Part shown: positions 57,581-64,000 of the stretch, in pieces
Position numbering within the stretch: the stretch's first letter is position 1
How the letters are laid out: every line of letters starts with the position of its first letter
NCBI RefSeq assembly: GCF_018499875.1
Contig: NZ_JAHBAY010000010.1
Coordinates: forward strand, 1-64,000
Length of the DNA stretch: 64,000 nt
From: Kineosporia corallincola
GTDB lineage: Bacteria > Actinomycetota > Actinomycetes > Actinomycetales > Kineosporiaceae
Direction: 5' to 3'
Made by a program: the position numbers and the translations under genes
Notes under the pieces: model-generated
What the model saw: the letters and a program-made list of their open reading frames with translations, nothing else
What the model was told of the DNA's origin: nothing
Database searches by the model: none

Positions 57581-57994
57581 TCAGGCGATGGTGGTGTAGA
57601 TAAAGCGCGGGTTGCCCGACTGCACGCCGGACGTGATGAGCGACTGCGCGAAAGACGGCAGCCGCGGGATCCGGATGCGACCCCGATAGATGTACGAGGC
57701 CACCAGGGGGGCCGCGGCGTCGCGGACCGGCTGGTCAGTTAGCAGGTACCCGACGAGCGTCTGAGACCCGTCGGATGCCGCGTTGTTCAGGACCGTGTAC
57801 CGGCCGGCGTTGCCCCCGGACGTGAACCGGGCCAGCGGGGTGCCACTGGGGATGTAGCCGTCGGGAAAGTGCGTCCCGGCGGTCAGGGTCGATGTGGCGA
57901 TGGTGCAGGTTTGGGGGACGTCCGTGCCGTCGCGCGAACCCAGCCAGGACTGGTCGCCATCGCCGTACGTCCGAGTTGTGATTCCGAGCTGCAT
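57581..57994 (-). CDS. Head decoration protein (gpD/HDPD-like)
   Basis: 137 residues from ATG 57994. The pattern HFPDGYIPSGTPLARFTSGG, then GYLLTDQPVRD and RIRIPRLP, is typical of trimeric capsid decoration proteins paired with gpE-type capsids. A hairpin separates it from the scaffold gene, allowing higher expression of capsid proteins. Confidence 0.8.
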   Translation of the reverse strand: MQLGITTRTYGDGDQSWLGSRDGTDVPQTCTIATSTLTAGTHFPDGYIPSGTPLARFTSGGNAGRYTVLNNAASDGSQTLVGYLLTDQPVRDAAAPLVASYIYRGRIRIPRLPSFAQSLITSGVQSGNPRFIYTTIA

Positions 57995-58022
57995 GGCCCG
58001 TCCTCTCCGTTCGGGAACGACG

Positions 58023-58051
58023 AAGGGCGCCACCAGATCGGTGGCGCCCTT
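58023..58051 (-). terminator. Hairpin between scaffold and decoration genes
   Basis: A perfect 12-bp stem, AAGGGCGCCACC (58023-58034) with 58040-58051, and a 5-base loop. It lies 99 bases downstream of the scaffold stop and upstream of the decoration gene. Partial termination or mRNA stabilisation would set capsid-to-scaffold ratio. Confidence 0.7.
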
Positions 58052-58149
58052 CTTGGATCTCCCTTGCGGGAGGGTTATTCAGTTGTCCCGGACGGATCCG
58101 GGGGACTAGGTGGCCGTCGGAAATACAGCGGTCCGATTGCCCGGATGCA

Positions 58150-58905
58150 CTAGCCGTTGGCGAGCTGCTTACGCTGTCGCTCCGCCTTCTGCTGGGCTTC
58201 GAGGCGACCACGTTCGTAGTCGCCGAGCTTCGCCGATTCGCGCTTTCCGCCGCCCAGGTCGCCGGGGGAGAGCTTCTCGGGGACCGCCGCCTTGTCTGGC
58301 AGCGCGTCGATCCACGCCTTCACGGCATCGTCGTCAACGCCGTCGTCGTCGAGGAAGCGTGACAGGTCGCCAGCTACCGTCCGCATCTGCTCGGGCGTCA
58401 TACCCTTGCGCTCGGCAGCGGCGTCGATCTTGACCCCGACGAGCTGCGAACCGTAGGTCTTACGTGCCTCCGCGAGAGCCGCTTCCCGGCCCATTTTCTG
58501 GCCCTCCTCGGCAGCCTTCTTCACCGCCCGTTCCGCCTCGGTCTGCGACGCAGCCTCCAGGCTGGCCTTCAGCTCGTTGGCCTCGGCGAGCTGCTTCTCC
58601 ATCTCCCGGATCCGCTTCGCCTGAGCACGCGCATCCGGATCGGCCGTCTTGCCCTTGAGCGCGTCCTCCTGCTTGCGGGTCTTGGCGAGGAGGAACTCGA
58701 CCTTCTCGTCTGCCGTCATCTCGCCGAACGGCCTCGGTTCAGTGACGGACGTTTCCGGGTCTGACTGAGCCTCCGGCTCCGGCGCCGCGAGAGACATTCG
58801 CGCGTCACCGTAGATGGCCCGGTTCTTGGCGAAGACGCCGGCCAGCCAGTCCTTTTGCTCGTGGCTCATAGTCAGCTTGGCTGTCGAGGCTGTGGCGATG
58901 CGCAT
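58150..58905 (-). CDS. Scaffolding protein
   Basis: 251 residues from ATG 58905 (GGGAG upstream); a shorter start at 58869 is possible. Helical and charged throughout: EMTADEKVEFLLAKTRKQED, AKRIREMEKQLAEANELK, and RAVKKAAEEGQKMGREAA. Position between MuF-like and decoration/capsid genes is typical. Proline- and acid-rich N-terminal 60 residues. Confidence 0.75.
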   Translation of the reverse strand: MRIATASTAKLTMSHEQKDWLAGVFAKNRAIYGDARMSLAAPEPEAQSDPETSVTEPRPFGEMTADEKVEFLLAKTRKQEDALKGKTADPDARAQAKRIREMEKQLAEANELKASLEAASQTEAERAVKKAAEEGQKMGREAALAEARKTYGSQLVGVKIDAAAERKGMTPEQMRTVAGDLSRFLDDDGVDDDAVKAWIDALPDKAAVPEKLSPGDLGGGKRESAKLGDYERGRLEAQQKAERQRKQLANG

Positions 58906-58977
58906 TGCTTCTCCCATGCGGGACGTGGGCACCCATGCGGGACAGCCCTGAGGTACACCCGGCGGACCCGGGTGGAT

Positions 58978-59850
58978 TCAGCGGGTGGCGGCGGCCTTCA
59001 CCTGGTCAGGGCCACGGAACTCATCAGCTGCCGAGCGGAGCACCGGACCAAGCTCGCCATGCTCGCGCACCGCGACCCTCACCTTCGCCAGCACCGCCGC
59101 CGACGTCCCCCCACCCAGCGCGTAAATCCGCTCCAGATCGGCCTGATTCAGAGACAGACCCGGATCACCAGACCCGCCAGCAGCACCCACGATCGGAGCC
59201 ACCGTGCACCGGCAGAACGTATGCACCGGCAGCAGCTCAGCGACCTTGTAAACCCGGTCAGCGACAACCACACACAACCCACACGGCAGCGGCGGAGCCT
59301 CACCATCGCGGGCACTAGCCTCAGTCGCGACCTCCGGGTGAATCACCCGCCGGTACAAGGACACCACCGGCGAACGCTCAGCATCCGCCTGCCATTGAGC
59401 GCGCATCGCCAACGTCAGCGCCTGATCGGTCTGCGCTCCCGCACGCTGAACAACCCTCTCCAGCACCTGATCGTCAGACAACGGCTCGGTCGCACGCAGG
59501 AACCGGTAATCGTCCGCGAGCCTGGCGTACACCGACTCCAACGGCACTCCACCCCACAGCCGATCCACATCGACCCGGCCGCGGCTCGCCTGCCGGCCCG
59601 ACACCAACCGCAACAACCGCAGACCGAACGCCGACGTCGACGATGCCGTCTGCCGCTGCGACGCCCTCGTCATTTTCGCCAGCCGCGCCACCCACGACGA
59701 GATGTCAGCGGACGAGTACCAGCCAGCGAACGCGGCAACCTCCGCCCGGACCGAAGCCTGCGTGATCGCCGCGATTTCCCACCGGGCAGCAGCCTGCGCC
59801 TGCACCAGTGCCAGAGACTCGGCGACCAGAGCCGGATCAGGCCGCGGCAT
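58978..59850 (-). CDS. MuF-like minor head protein
   Basis: 290 residues from ATG 59850, overlapping the portal stop by 14 bases. The C-terminal segment CGLC (190-193), DRVYKVAELLPVH and HTFCRCTVAPI (210-220) is the MuF/VG15 cysteine-histidine motif, probably a zinc site. Such proteins enter with DNA or aid portal and capsid maturation. Confidence 0.8.
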   Translation of the reverse strand: MPRPDPALVAESLALVQAQAAARWEIAAITQASVRAEVAAFAGWYSSADISSWVARLAKMTRASQRQTASSTSAFGLRLLRLVSGRQASRGRVDVDRLWGGVPLESVYARLADDYRFLRATEPLSDDQVLERVVQRAGAQTDQALTLAMRAQWQADAERSPVVSLYRRVIHPEVATEASARDGEAPPLPCGLCVVVADRVYKVAELLPVHTFCRCTVAPIVGAAGGSGDPGLSLNQADLERIYALGGGTSAAVLAKVRVAVREHGELGPVLRSAADEFRGPDQVKAAATR

Positions 59851-61297
59851 CAGCGGGCTCAGGTTGCTGCGGTGACGTTGTCGCGGCCTTCACGGACGCC
59901 AGACGCTGCGCGAACAGCAGGTCGTCATCACGCTCGACTTCCATCCGGTCCACCTGGTCCGGCGAGAAGTCCATGATCTCGATCATGATGGTTCGCCACG
60001 GCACACCAGCAGCTGCTGCTTGGGCTGCCGCGGAAGCGCGCTCCGACAGCGACGGCTTATCTGGCTTGTCCCAGATCAGCGAGATCCCGTTCAGATCGGC
60101 GCGATCAAGAGCAGCCTGCCTGATCTCCTCGTCTCCGGCGTCTTCGGCCATCCACAAGAAACAGTTCCTCATCACCTGCGACCAGCGAGGATTCGCCAGC
60201 GTGATCCGATCCTGAATCTTGAACGTCTGCGCCTCTTTCGCGTTCGCCGCGCCCTCAGCGCTCTGGTTCTCGCCGCCCGGGTCCAGCGTGTGGACCGTCG
60301 TCGCTGTCACTGCCGCGAGCTGTCGAAGCGAGTCCCGGATCGCCGTCAAAATCGGTGTGATGTCAACCGTCTGAGACTCCCAGACCGTCACATCCGGCGG
60401 AATAGCCCACAACGAGCCCGGGTCCGCGTCGAACATTCCGGTCCAGTCAATCGGCTCGCCCGCGTCATCAGCAACCGGCAGGCCCTGCATACCCCGCTGC
60501 CTGAAAGCTTGCAGCTGAGTGATCACCATCTGGCGAAGAATCTCGGCGTTGATCCGATCGAGAAGATCCGTGTGACGCTCGAACTCGGCCACACCCTCAT
60601 GATTCTCGAAACGAACCAGCGGCATCAGACCCGGCGGCAAACTCCGCGACCGAGAGACCGACCACTCCCACCGATCACTGAAACGCCCCGGATCCGCCGC
60701 CTCCGCGATCCCCTCGCCACGCTTGAACGGCTGCACCGCCGCATCGAGCCGGCCAGGCCGGTACAGCAACGCGACATCCTCACCCGCAATGTGATCCCGG
60801 TATACCTTCAGACCAGCGACCGTCTTCCACGGCTGCAACGGATCCTGCTCCGAAACCACCGACCGCGGATCCTCAGCCGTCACTACCGGTACGCCCGTAT
60901 CAGGGTCCACTGGCGATGTCAGCGCGAACGACTCACCGAACCTGAGCATCAGCCGATGAACCTCAGGCTCAACCAGCGACATGTACGCGCGCGTCCAAAT
61001 CCGCCACGCCTCAGCGTCACCCGTCGCGTCACCATCGGCCGAAGTCCGAACACCACGCGGCGTCATCCGGTTACGGCACGACTCCACCAACAGACTCGCC
61101 AAATTCAGCCGCGACTGCCGCTGGAAAGCCGAAAACGCCGGCTTCCACGCGCCAGCGCCCTGCGGCAGCGGCGGTTCGCCACGCCACCGAGCGTCCAGCC
61201 GTTCCAAACGATTCAGGCGGCGGGTGTCGTACAGCTTCCGCGACAGCCGAGCCATCCACCAGCCCGCAGACAGAGGCTCCTTGACGTCGATCGGCAT
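59837..61297 (-). CDS. Portal protein (SPP1 gp6-like)
   Basis: 486 residues from ATG 61297. LNLASLLVESCRNRMTPRGV, then GESFALTSPVDPDTGVPVVT and VVSEQDPLQPW, IPPDVTVWESQTVDITPILT and a helical C-terminus (AAGVPWRTIMIEIMDFSPDQ) are typical of Phage_prot_Gp6 portals. It forms the dodecameric DNA gate at the capsid vertex, adjacent to terminase and MuF-like genes. Confidence 0.85.
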   Translation of the reverse strand: MPIDVKEPLSAGWWMARLSRKLYDTRRLNRLERLDARWRGEPPLPQGAGAWKPAFSAFQRQSRLNLASLLVESCRNRMTPRGVRTSADGDATGDAEAWRIWTRAYMSLVEPEVHRLMLRFGESFALTSPVDPDTGVPVVTAEDPRSVVSEQDPLQPWKTVAGLKVYRDHIAGEDVALLYRPGRLDAAVQPFKRGEGIAEAADPGRFSDRWEWSVSRSRSLPPGLMPLVRFENHEGVAEFERHTDLLDRINAEILRQMVITQLQAFRQRGMQGLPVADDAGEPIDWTGMFDADPGSLWAIPPDVTVWESQTVDITPILTAIRDSLRQLAAVTATTVHTLDPGGENQSAEGAANAKEAQTFKIQDRITLANPRWSQVMRNCFLWMAEDAGDEEIRQAALDRADLNGISLIWDKPDKPSLSERASAAAQAAAAGVPWRTIMIEIMDFSPDQVDRMEVERDDDLLFAQRLASVKAATTSPQQPEPADAAA

Positions 61298-61309
61298 CGT
61301 CGGGCCTCC

Positions 61310-62956
61310 CTAGTAGATCTTGCGCGGCACGTAAAACGTAGGCTTCGTCGGCTGGACACCCGCCGCGATCGCATCCGACCGGCACTCGTACGCCAGCGTG
61401 GCCGCCATGGCGGCGTCGATCTTCCGCTGACTCTTCGGGTGTTCCTTGCTGATGGTGATCCCAGCACGGCTAGGACGCCGACGAGCGTTCAAGACATGCG
61501 ACGCCAAAATTCCGTTACCGTCATGCGAAAGCGACTGCGCCAGCACAGCAGTATGGAAACGCTCAAGCGCCGCGACCATCGCCACCGGCCGGTTCGTCCA
61601 CCACTCCATCGGACGATGCTGCGACGCGCGCACCTTCAGGCGTTCGCCGTACTGGTGCGTCCAGCGGTCAACGTAGTCCTGCCAGAGCGCCGGGTCGCAG
61701 TAGAAACCGAGCACCGTGTACCGCTCGAATGCCGCCGCGACCGCATAGTCCACGGCCTCACGGTCAACCTGCCAGTTCTCCGGGGCGTGGTTCGGTTTCT
61801 CCCAGCACTCCAAGAGCGTCAGGTGGCCGTCGCTGATCCGGCACGCGACGAGGGCAGAAGCGTCATCGCGCACCGAACCGTCGAACCCGAGCGTGATGGC
61901 TTCCTTGTCCGCCAGCACCTTCGCGGCATCCGTGCACGCCGCCCACTCCGGCTGCGACAGCCATGAGTCCGCGGCGTGCGTCACCTGGTTCAGCCAGTCC
62001 GACCGCGACACCTGCGGGTCGGCATCCGGCTCCCAGATGCTCGAGCGAATGTGATCAAGGTCCACCCAGCCAGGGCGGTGGCACGAAGGATTGTGAATCG
62101 CACACGACTCAACATCCGCCGAGTCACCGTAAGCAACCGCGAGCCCCGCGATGAGGGAGTCGCCATCGGCCATATCCGTCGCCGCCGGCGCCTCGCGATG
62201 GTCGAACATCAGGCCGTCGTCGATCCGCGCCTTGCCCGACCGGATCGCCATGTACGCCTGCATCGAGGACTCGGCCACCGAATCCATACCCGGCGTATAC
62301 GCGTTCGGTGACTCCAGCAGGTGACCGCCGCGCTTGATCACGTTGTTCTTCAGCTTGTTGAACAGGTTCTTCCCGCCGTTGCCGGGCGTCCATTCCTCAG
62401 TCTGGTCACACACAACGAACACCGCCGGTGCGCCCTTGGCCGATCCGGCCGCCGCAGTGCGCTTCTGGATCCGCCCGAACGGCAGATTGATGAACGTTCC
62501 CAACGGCTCGACGCCCGGATAGTTCTCGAGCACCGGGCCACGAGTCAGCATGTCCAGCAGCGGCGCCCACGTGTTCGTGTCCACCTGCGACTCAGACACC
62601 GCGGCAATCTCCACCAGCGGCCGACGAGTACGCGACCACGGCTCACCCACGGGGCGGCCATCCGCATCCCAGCCACCGAACTGCACCGGGCCCAGCCCTT
62701 CCAGGCAGGCCATCGCCGCGGTGAAAGGCGACTTGCCCCAACCACGCGGCCGACTGATCACGCCCCGGCGAATCTTCCGCTTGCCCGTCAGTGGATCCAG
62801 CTCGTAGAAGCGAAGAATGAACTCAGCCTGCTCGCGCGTCGGCACGAACGGCTGATAATCATCCAACTCCGGGCGCGCCAGATTCTCCGTCAGCCAGTCC
62901 AAGCACTCGAACCCGAGCGTCGGAACCTCGCCCGGCTCAGACGGACGCCACGGCAA
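61310..62956 (-). CDS. Terminase large subunit
   Basis: 548 residues from ATG 62956. Walker A RPRGWGKS (69-76) follows IRRGVIS. Walker B-like AVFVVCDQTEEW lies at about 178-189. The nuclease half has LGFDGSVRDDASALVACRIS with the first catalytic Asp, and a later GFYCDPALWQDYVDRW segment. It packages DNA into the prohead and cuts it. Length is normal for the family. Confidence 0.9.
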   Translation of the reverse strand: MPWRPSEPGEVPTLGFECLDWLTENLARPELDDYQPFVPTREQAEFILRFYELDPLTGKRKIRRGVISRPRGWGKSPFTAAMACLEGLGPVQFGGWDADGRPVGEPWSRTRRPLVEIAAVSESQVDTNTWAPLLDMLTRGPVLENYPGVEPLGTFINLPFGRIQKRTAAAGSAKGAPAVFVVCDQTEEWTPGNGGKNLFNKLKNNVIKRGGHLLESPNAYTPGMDSVAESSMQAYMAIRSGKARIDDGLMFDHREAPAATDMADGDSLIAGLAVAYGDSADVESCAIHNPSCHRPGWVDLDHIRSSIWEPDADPQVSRSDWLNQVTHAADSWLSQPEWAACTDAAKVLADKEAITLGFDGSVRDDASALVACRISDGHLTLLECWEKPNHAPENWQVDREAVDYAVAAAFERYTVLGFYCDPALWQDYVDRWTHQYGERLKVRASQHRPMEWWTNRPVAMVAALERFHTAVLAQSLSHDGNGILASHVLNARRRPSRAGITISKEHPKSQRKIDAAMAATLAYECRSDAIAAGVQPTKPTFYVPRKIY

Positions 62957-62959
62957 GAA

Positions 62960-63421
62960 CTACTCCGACGACGCAGAGGGAAGAGACTTCAGAACCCCAA
63001 GACGCTCACGAGAAGATAATCCAGGCTTGGCTTGGCGGCGAGAATCTTTCTCATCTGCGTCCGCGAAAACGATCCGCAGACGGGCCCTGTCCTCTGGGGT
63101 GGCGCCGAACTTAGCCACCCGCAAACGGATTTCCGAAGCGAGGGTGAAGGTTCGCTTCTTCATGAACTCGTGATGGAGAACCGCGCAGGCCTCAAGTTCG
63201 GACCAGTCCACCTCGGACCACGTCTCGATCAGCGGCGACTCGCACCAACGATTCCACCAGCGGATTGTCGCCGGGTGCCAGACCTCGTCGTATTCCAGAA
63301 GGTCATCGGGCAACTCACGCGGAAAAGTCGGGGTGTGCTCAATCAGGCGTTCTGGAGTGGGCCCGCCATTGGTTCGGACCCGACGAGAGGAAGGCTTGGG
63401 GGCTGGGCCTCGACCGGCCAT
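62960..63421 (-). CDS. Terminase small subunit (P27-type)
   Basis: 153 residues from ATG 63421. AGRGPAPKPSSRRVRTNGGP is the typical basic start of P27-family small terminases. A helical body (WSEVDWSELEACAVLHHEFM) and a basic C-terminus (SRRQAKPGLSSRERLGVLK) follow. Recognises packaging start; 3 bases from the large subunit gene. Overlaps the upstream HNH gene by 79 bases in another frame. Confidence 0.8.
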   Translation of the reverse strand: MAGRGPAPKPSSRRVRTNGGPTPERLIEHTPTFPRELPDDLLEYDEVWHPATIRWWNRWCESPLIETWSEVDWSELEACAVLHHEFMKKRTFTLASEIRLRVAKFGATPEDRARLRIVFADADEKDSRRQAKPGLSSRERLGVLKSLPSASSE

Positions 63422-63999
63422 CGGGCAATCACCCTCTTCCTGCCTCGTTCGGGTACCGACATCGCGACGACGTCCGTTGAGTTGCGCTTGGCTGCATTGC
63501 AAGTCCAGTGGGCGAGCTGAGCGTTCGCCAGCGCGTGTTCGCCGCCAGCCGTAATCGGGACGATGTGATCCACGGTCGCTTCTTCGTAGCGATCCCCGCG
63601 AATACGCCAGTCAATGGGGCCGAGGCAAAGTGCGCAGATCCAACCGTCTCGTCGCACGATGTCGCGCATCGTGAAGCGGCCAATGGTCTGAGCGCCGCGA
63701 CGACGAGCCTGACGCCGGAGCGCAGTCGAACTTCCGAACTGCCGGTTGTACTTCAGGCGGCACTCGGTGGAGCAGTACAACTGCTTGCCATTGGAGACTG
63801 TGAACTCGACGTCACAGAATCGACAGGTCCGCATCTTGCCGACGGAACTCCCGGCAGCCGAACGGCGCCGGCAGACCTCATTGCAGAACTTGATCCTTAT
63901 ATCCGCCGACTCGATCGGTAGCGAGCAGTAAAGGCAGTGGCGCTCGGCCAGCCACGTCGGTGCCTGGCCGTCCGGATGTGCCCGTCGCCATTGGTGGCA
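63343..63999 (-). CDS. HNH endonuclease with N-terminal zinc fingers (5' end outside window)
   Basis: The frame stays open to the window edge. Upstream of ATG 63834, often taken as the start, lie two more knuckles (CHQW... and CLYCS ... FCNEVCRRR), then CRFCDVEFTVSNGKQLYCST. The HNH core is WICALCLGPIDWRIRGDRYE, TVDHIVPITAGG, and HWTCNAAKRNST. HNH nucleases beside terminase genes assist cos cleavage in many phages. The start lies outside the window. Confidence 0.85.
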   Translation of the reverse strand, partial: CHQWRRAHPDGQAPTWLAERHCLYCSLPIESADIRIKFCNEVCRRRSAAGSSVGKMRTCRFCDVEFTVSNGKQLYCSTECRLKYNRQFGSSTALRRQARRRGAQTIGRFTMRDIVRRDGWICALCLGPIDWRIRGDRYEEATVDHIVPITAGGEHALANAQLAHWTCNAAKRNSTDVVAMSVPERGRKRVIARWPVEAQPPSLPLVGSEPMAGPLQNA

Positions 64000-64000
64000 A

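Noticed and set aside
60020-61966. 648-residue plus-strand frame
   Set aside because: Antisense of portal and terminase genes with the same shadow composition.
1-64000. tRNA genes or attachment sites
   Set aside because: No cloverleaf or tRNA 3'-end-like direct repeat was convincing by eye; both ends of the element lie outside the window.

Overview
The window is very GC-rich, its genes are short and packed, and GTG starts and 4-base stop/start overlaps (GTGA) are everywhere. With an SsgA-like sporulation regulator, an SpdB-like spread protein and a Tcp-type conjugation cluster, this points to a mobile element of a sporulating actinomycete (Streptomyces, Streptosporangiaceae or Thermomonosporaceae type). 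No chromosomal housekeeping gene, rRNA or tRNA was seen.

Layout. (1) 1-10.7 kb, plus strand: about 34 small, mostly unrecognised genes in one long run ending at a strong hairpin (10689-10714). Recognisable members are an octapeptide-repeat protein with a phage-type C-terminal domain, a small HD phosphohydrolase and several zinc-knuckle proteins. (2) 10.7-12.8 kb: a regulatory switch with two convergent XRE-type repressor genes, a GntR-type regulator and palindromic operators. (3) 12.8-26.3 kb, plus strand: an excisionase-like gene and small genes lead into a complete Tcp/VirB4-type conjugation module: small membrane proteins, VirB4 ATPase, VirB6-like channel protein, VirB8/TcpC-like protein, dual peptidoglycan hydrolase, HTH regulator, FtsK/TcpA-like coupling ATPase, SpdB and a YdjM-like membrane protein. 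(4) 26.5-35.7 kb: accessory genes on both strands, with secreted proteins, regulators, zinc proteins and the SsgA-like protein. (5) 36-38.6 kb: a surface-modification cassette with a membrane-anchored SGNH hydrolase, a two-helix peptide and an O-antigen ligase/polymerase-like protein. (6) 38.5-64 kb, minus strand: a siphovirus structural module read right to left: HNH nuclease, small and large terminase, portal, MuF-like protein, scaffold, decoration protein, major capsid, head-tail connectors, major tail protein, tail chaperones with a GGGAAAA frameshift site, tape measure with an NlpC/P60-like domain, Dit, tail hub, glycine-rich fibre, adhesin, SGNH esterase and beta-helix tailspike.

How they fit. 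The main message is that a self-contained conjugation apparatus and a siphovirus head-tail module lie in one continuous gene array with phage-like accessory DNA on both sides. This could be a conjugative phage-plasmid or ICE-prophage chimera, or two neighbouring elements. No integrase, replication initiator, relaxase or dedicated endolysin was recognised, and both ends run off the window. Three further signals stand out: an HNH-like segment fused in frame to the FtsK/TcpA coupling ATPase; a cluster of TGGACA hexamers around that gene, resembling a translocase recognition or transfer site; and several families of long palindromic operators next to the regulator genes.
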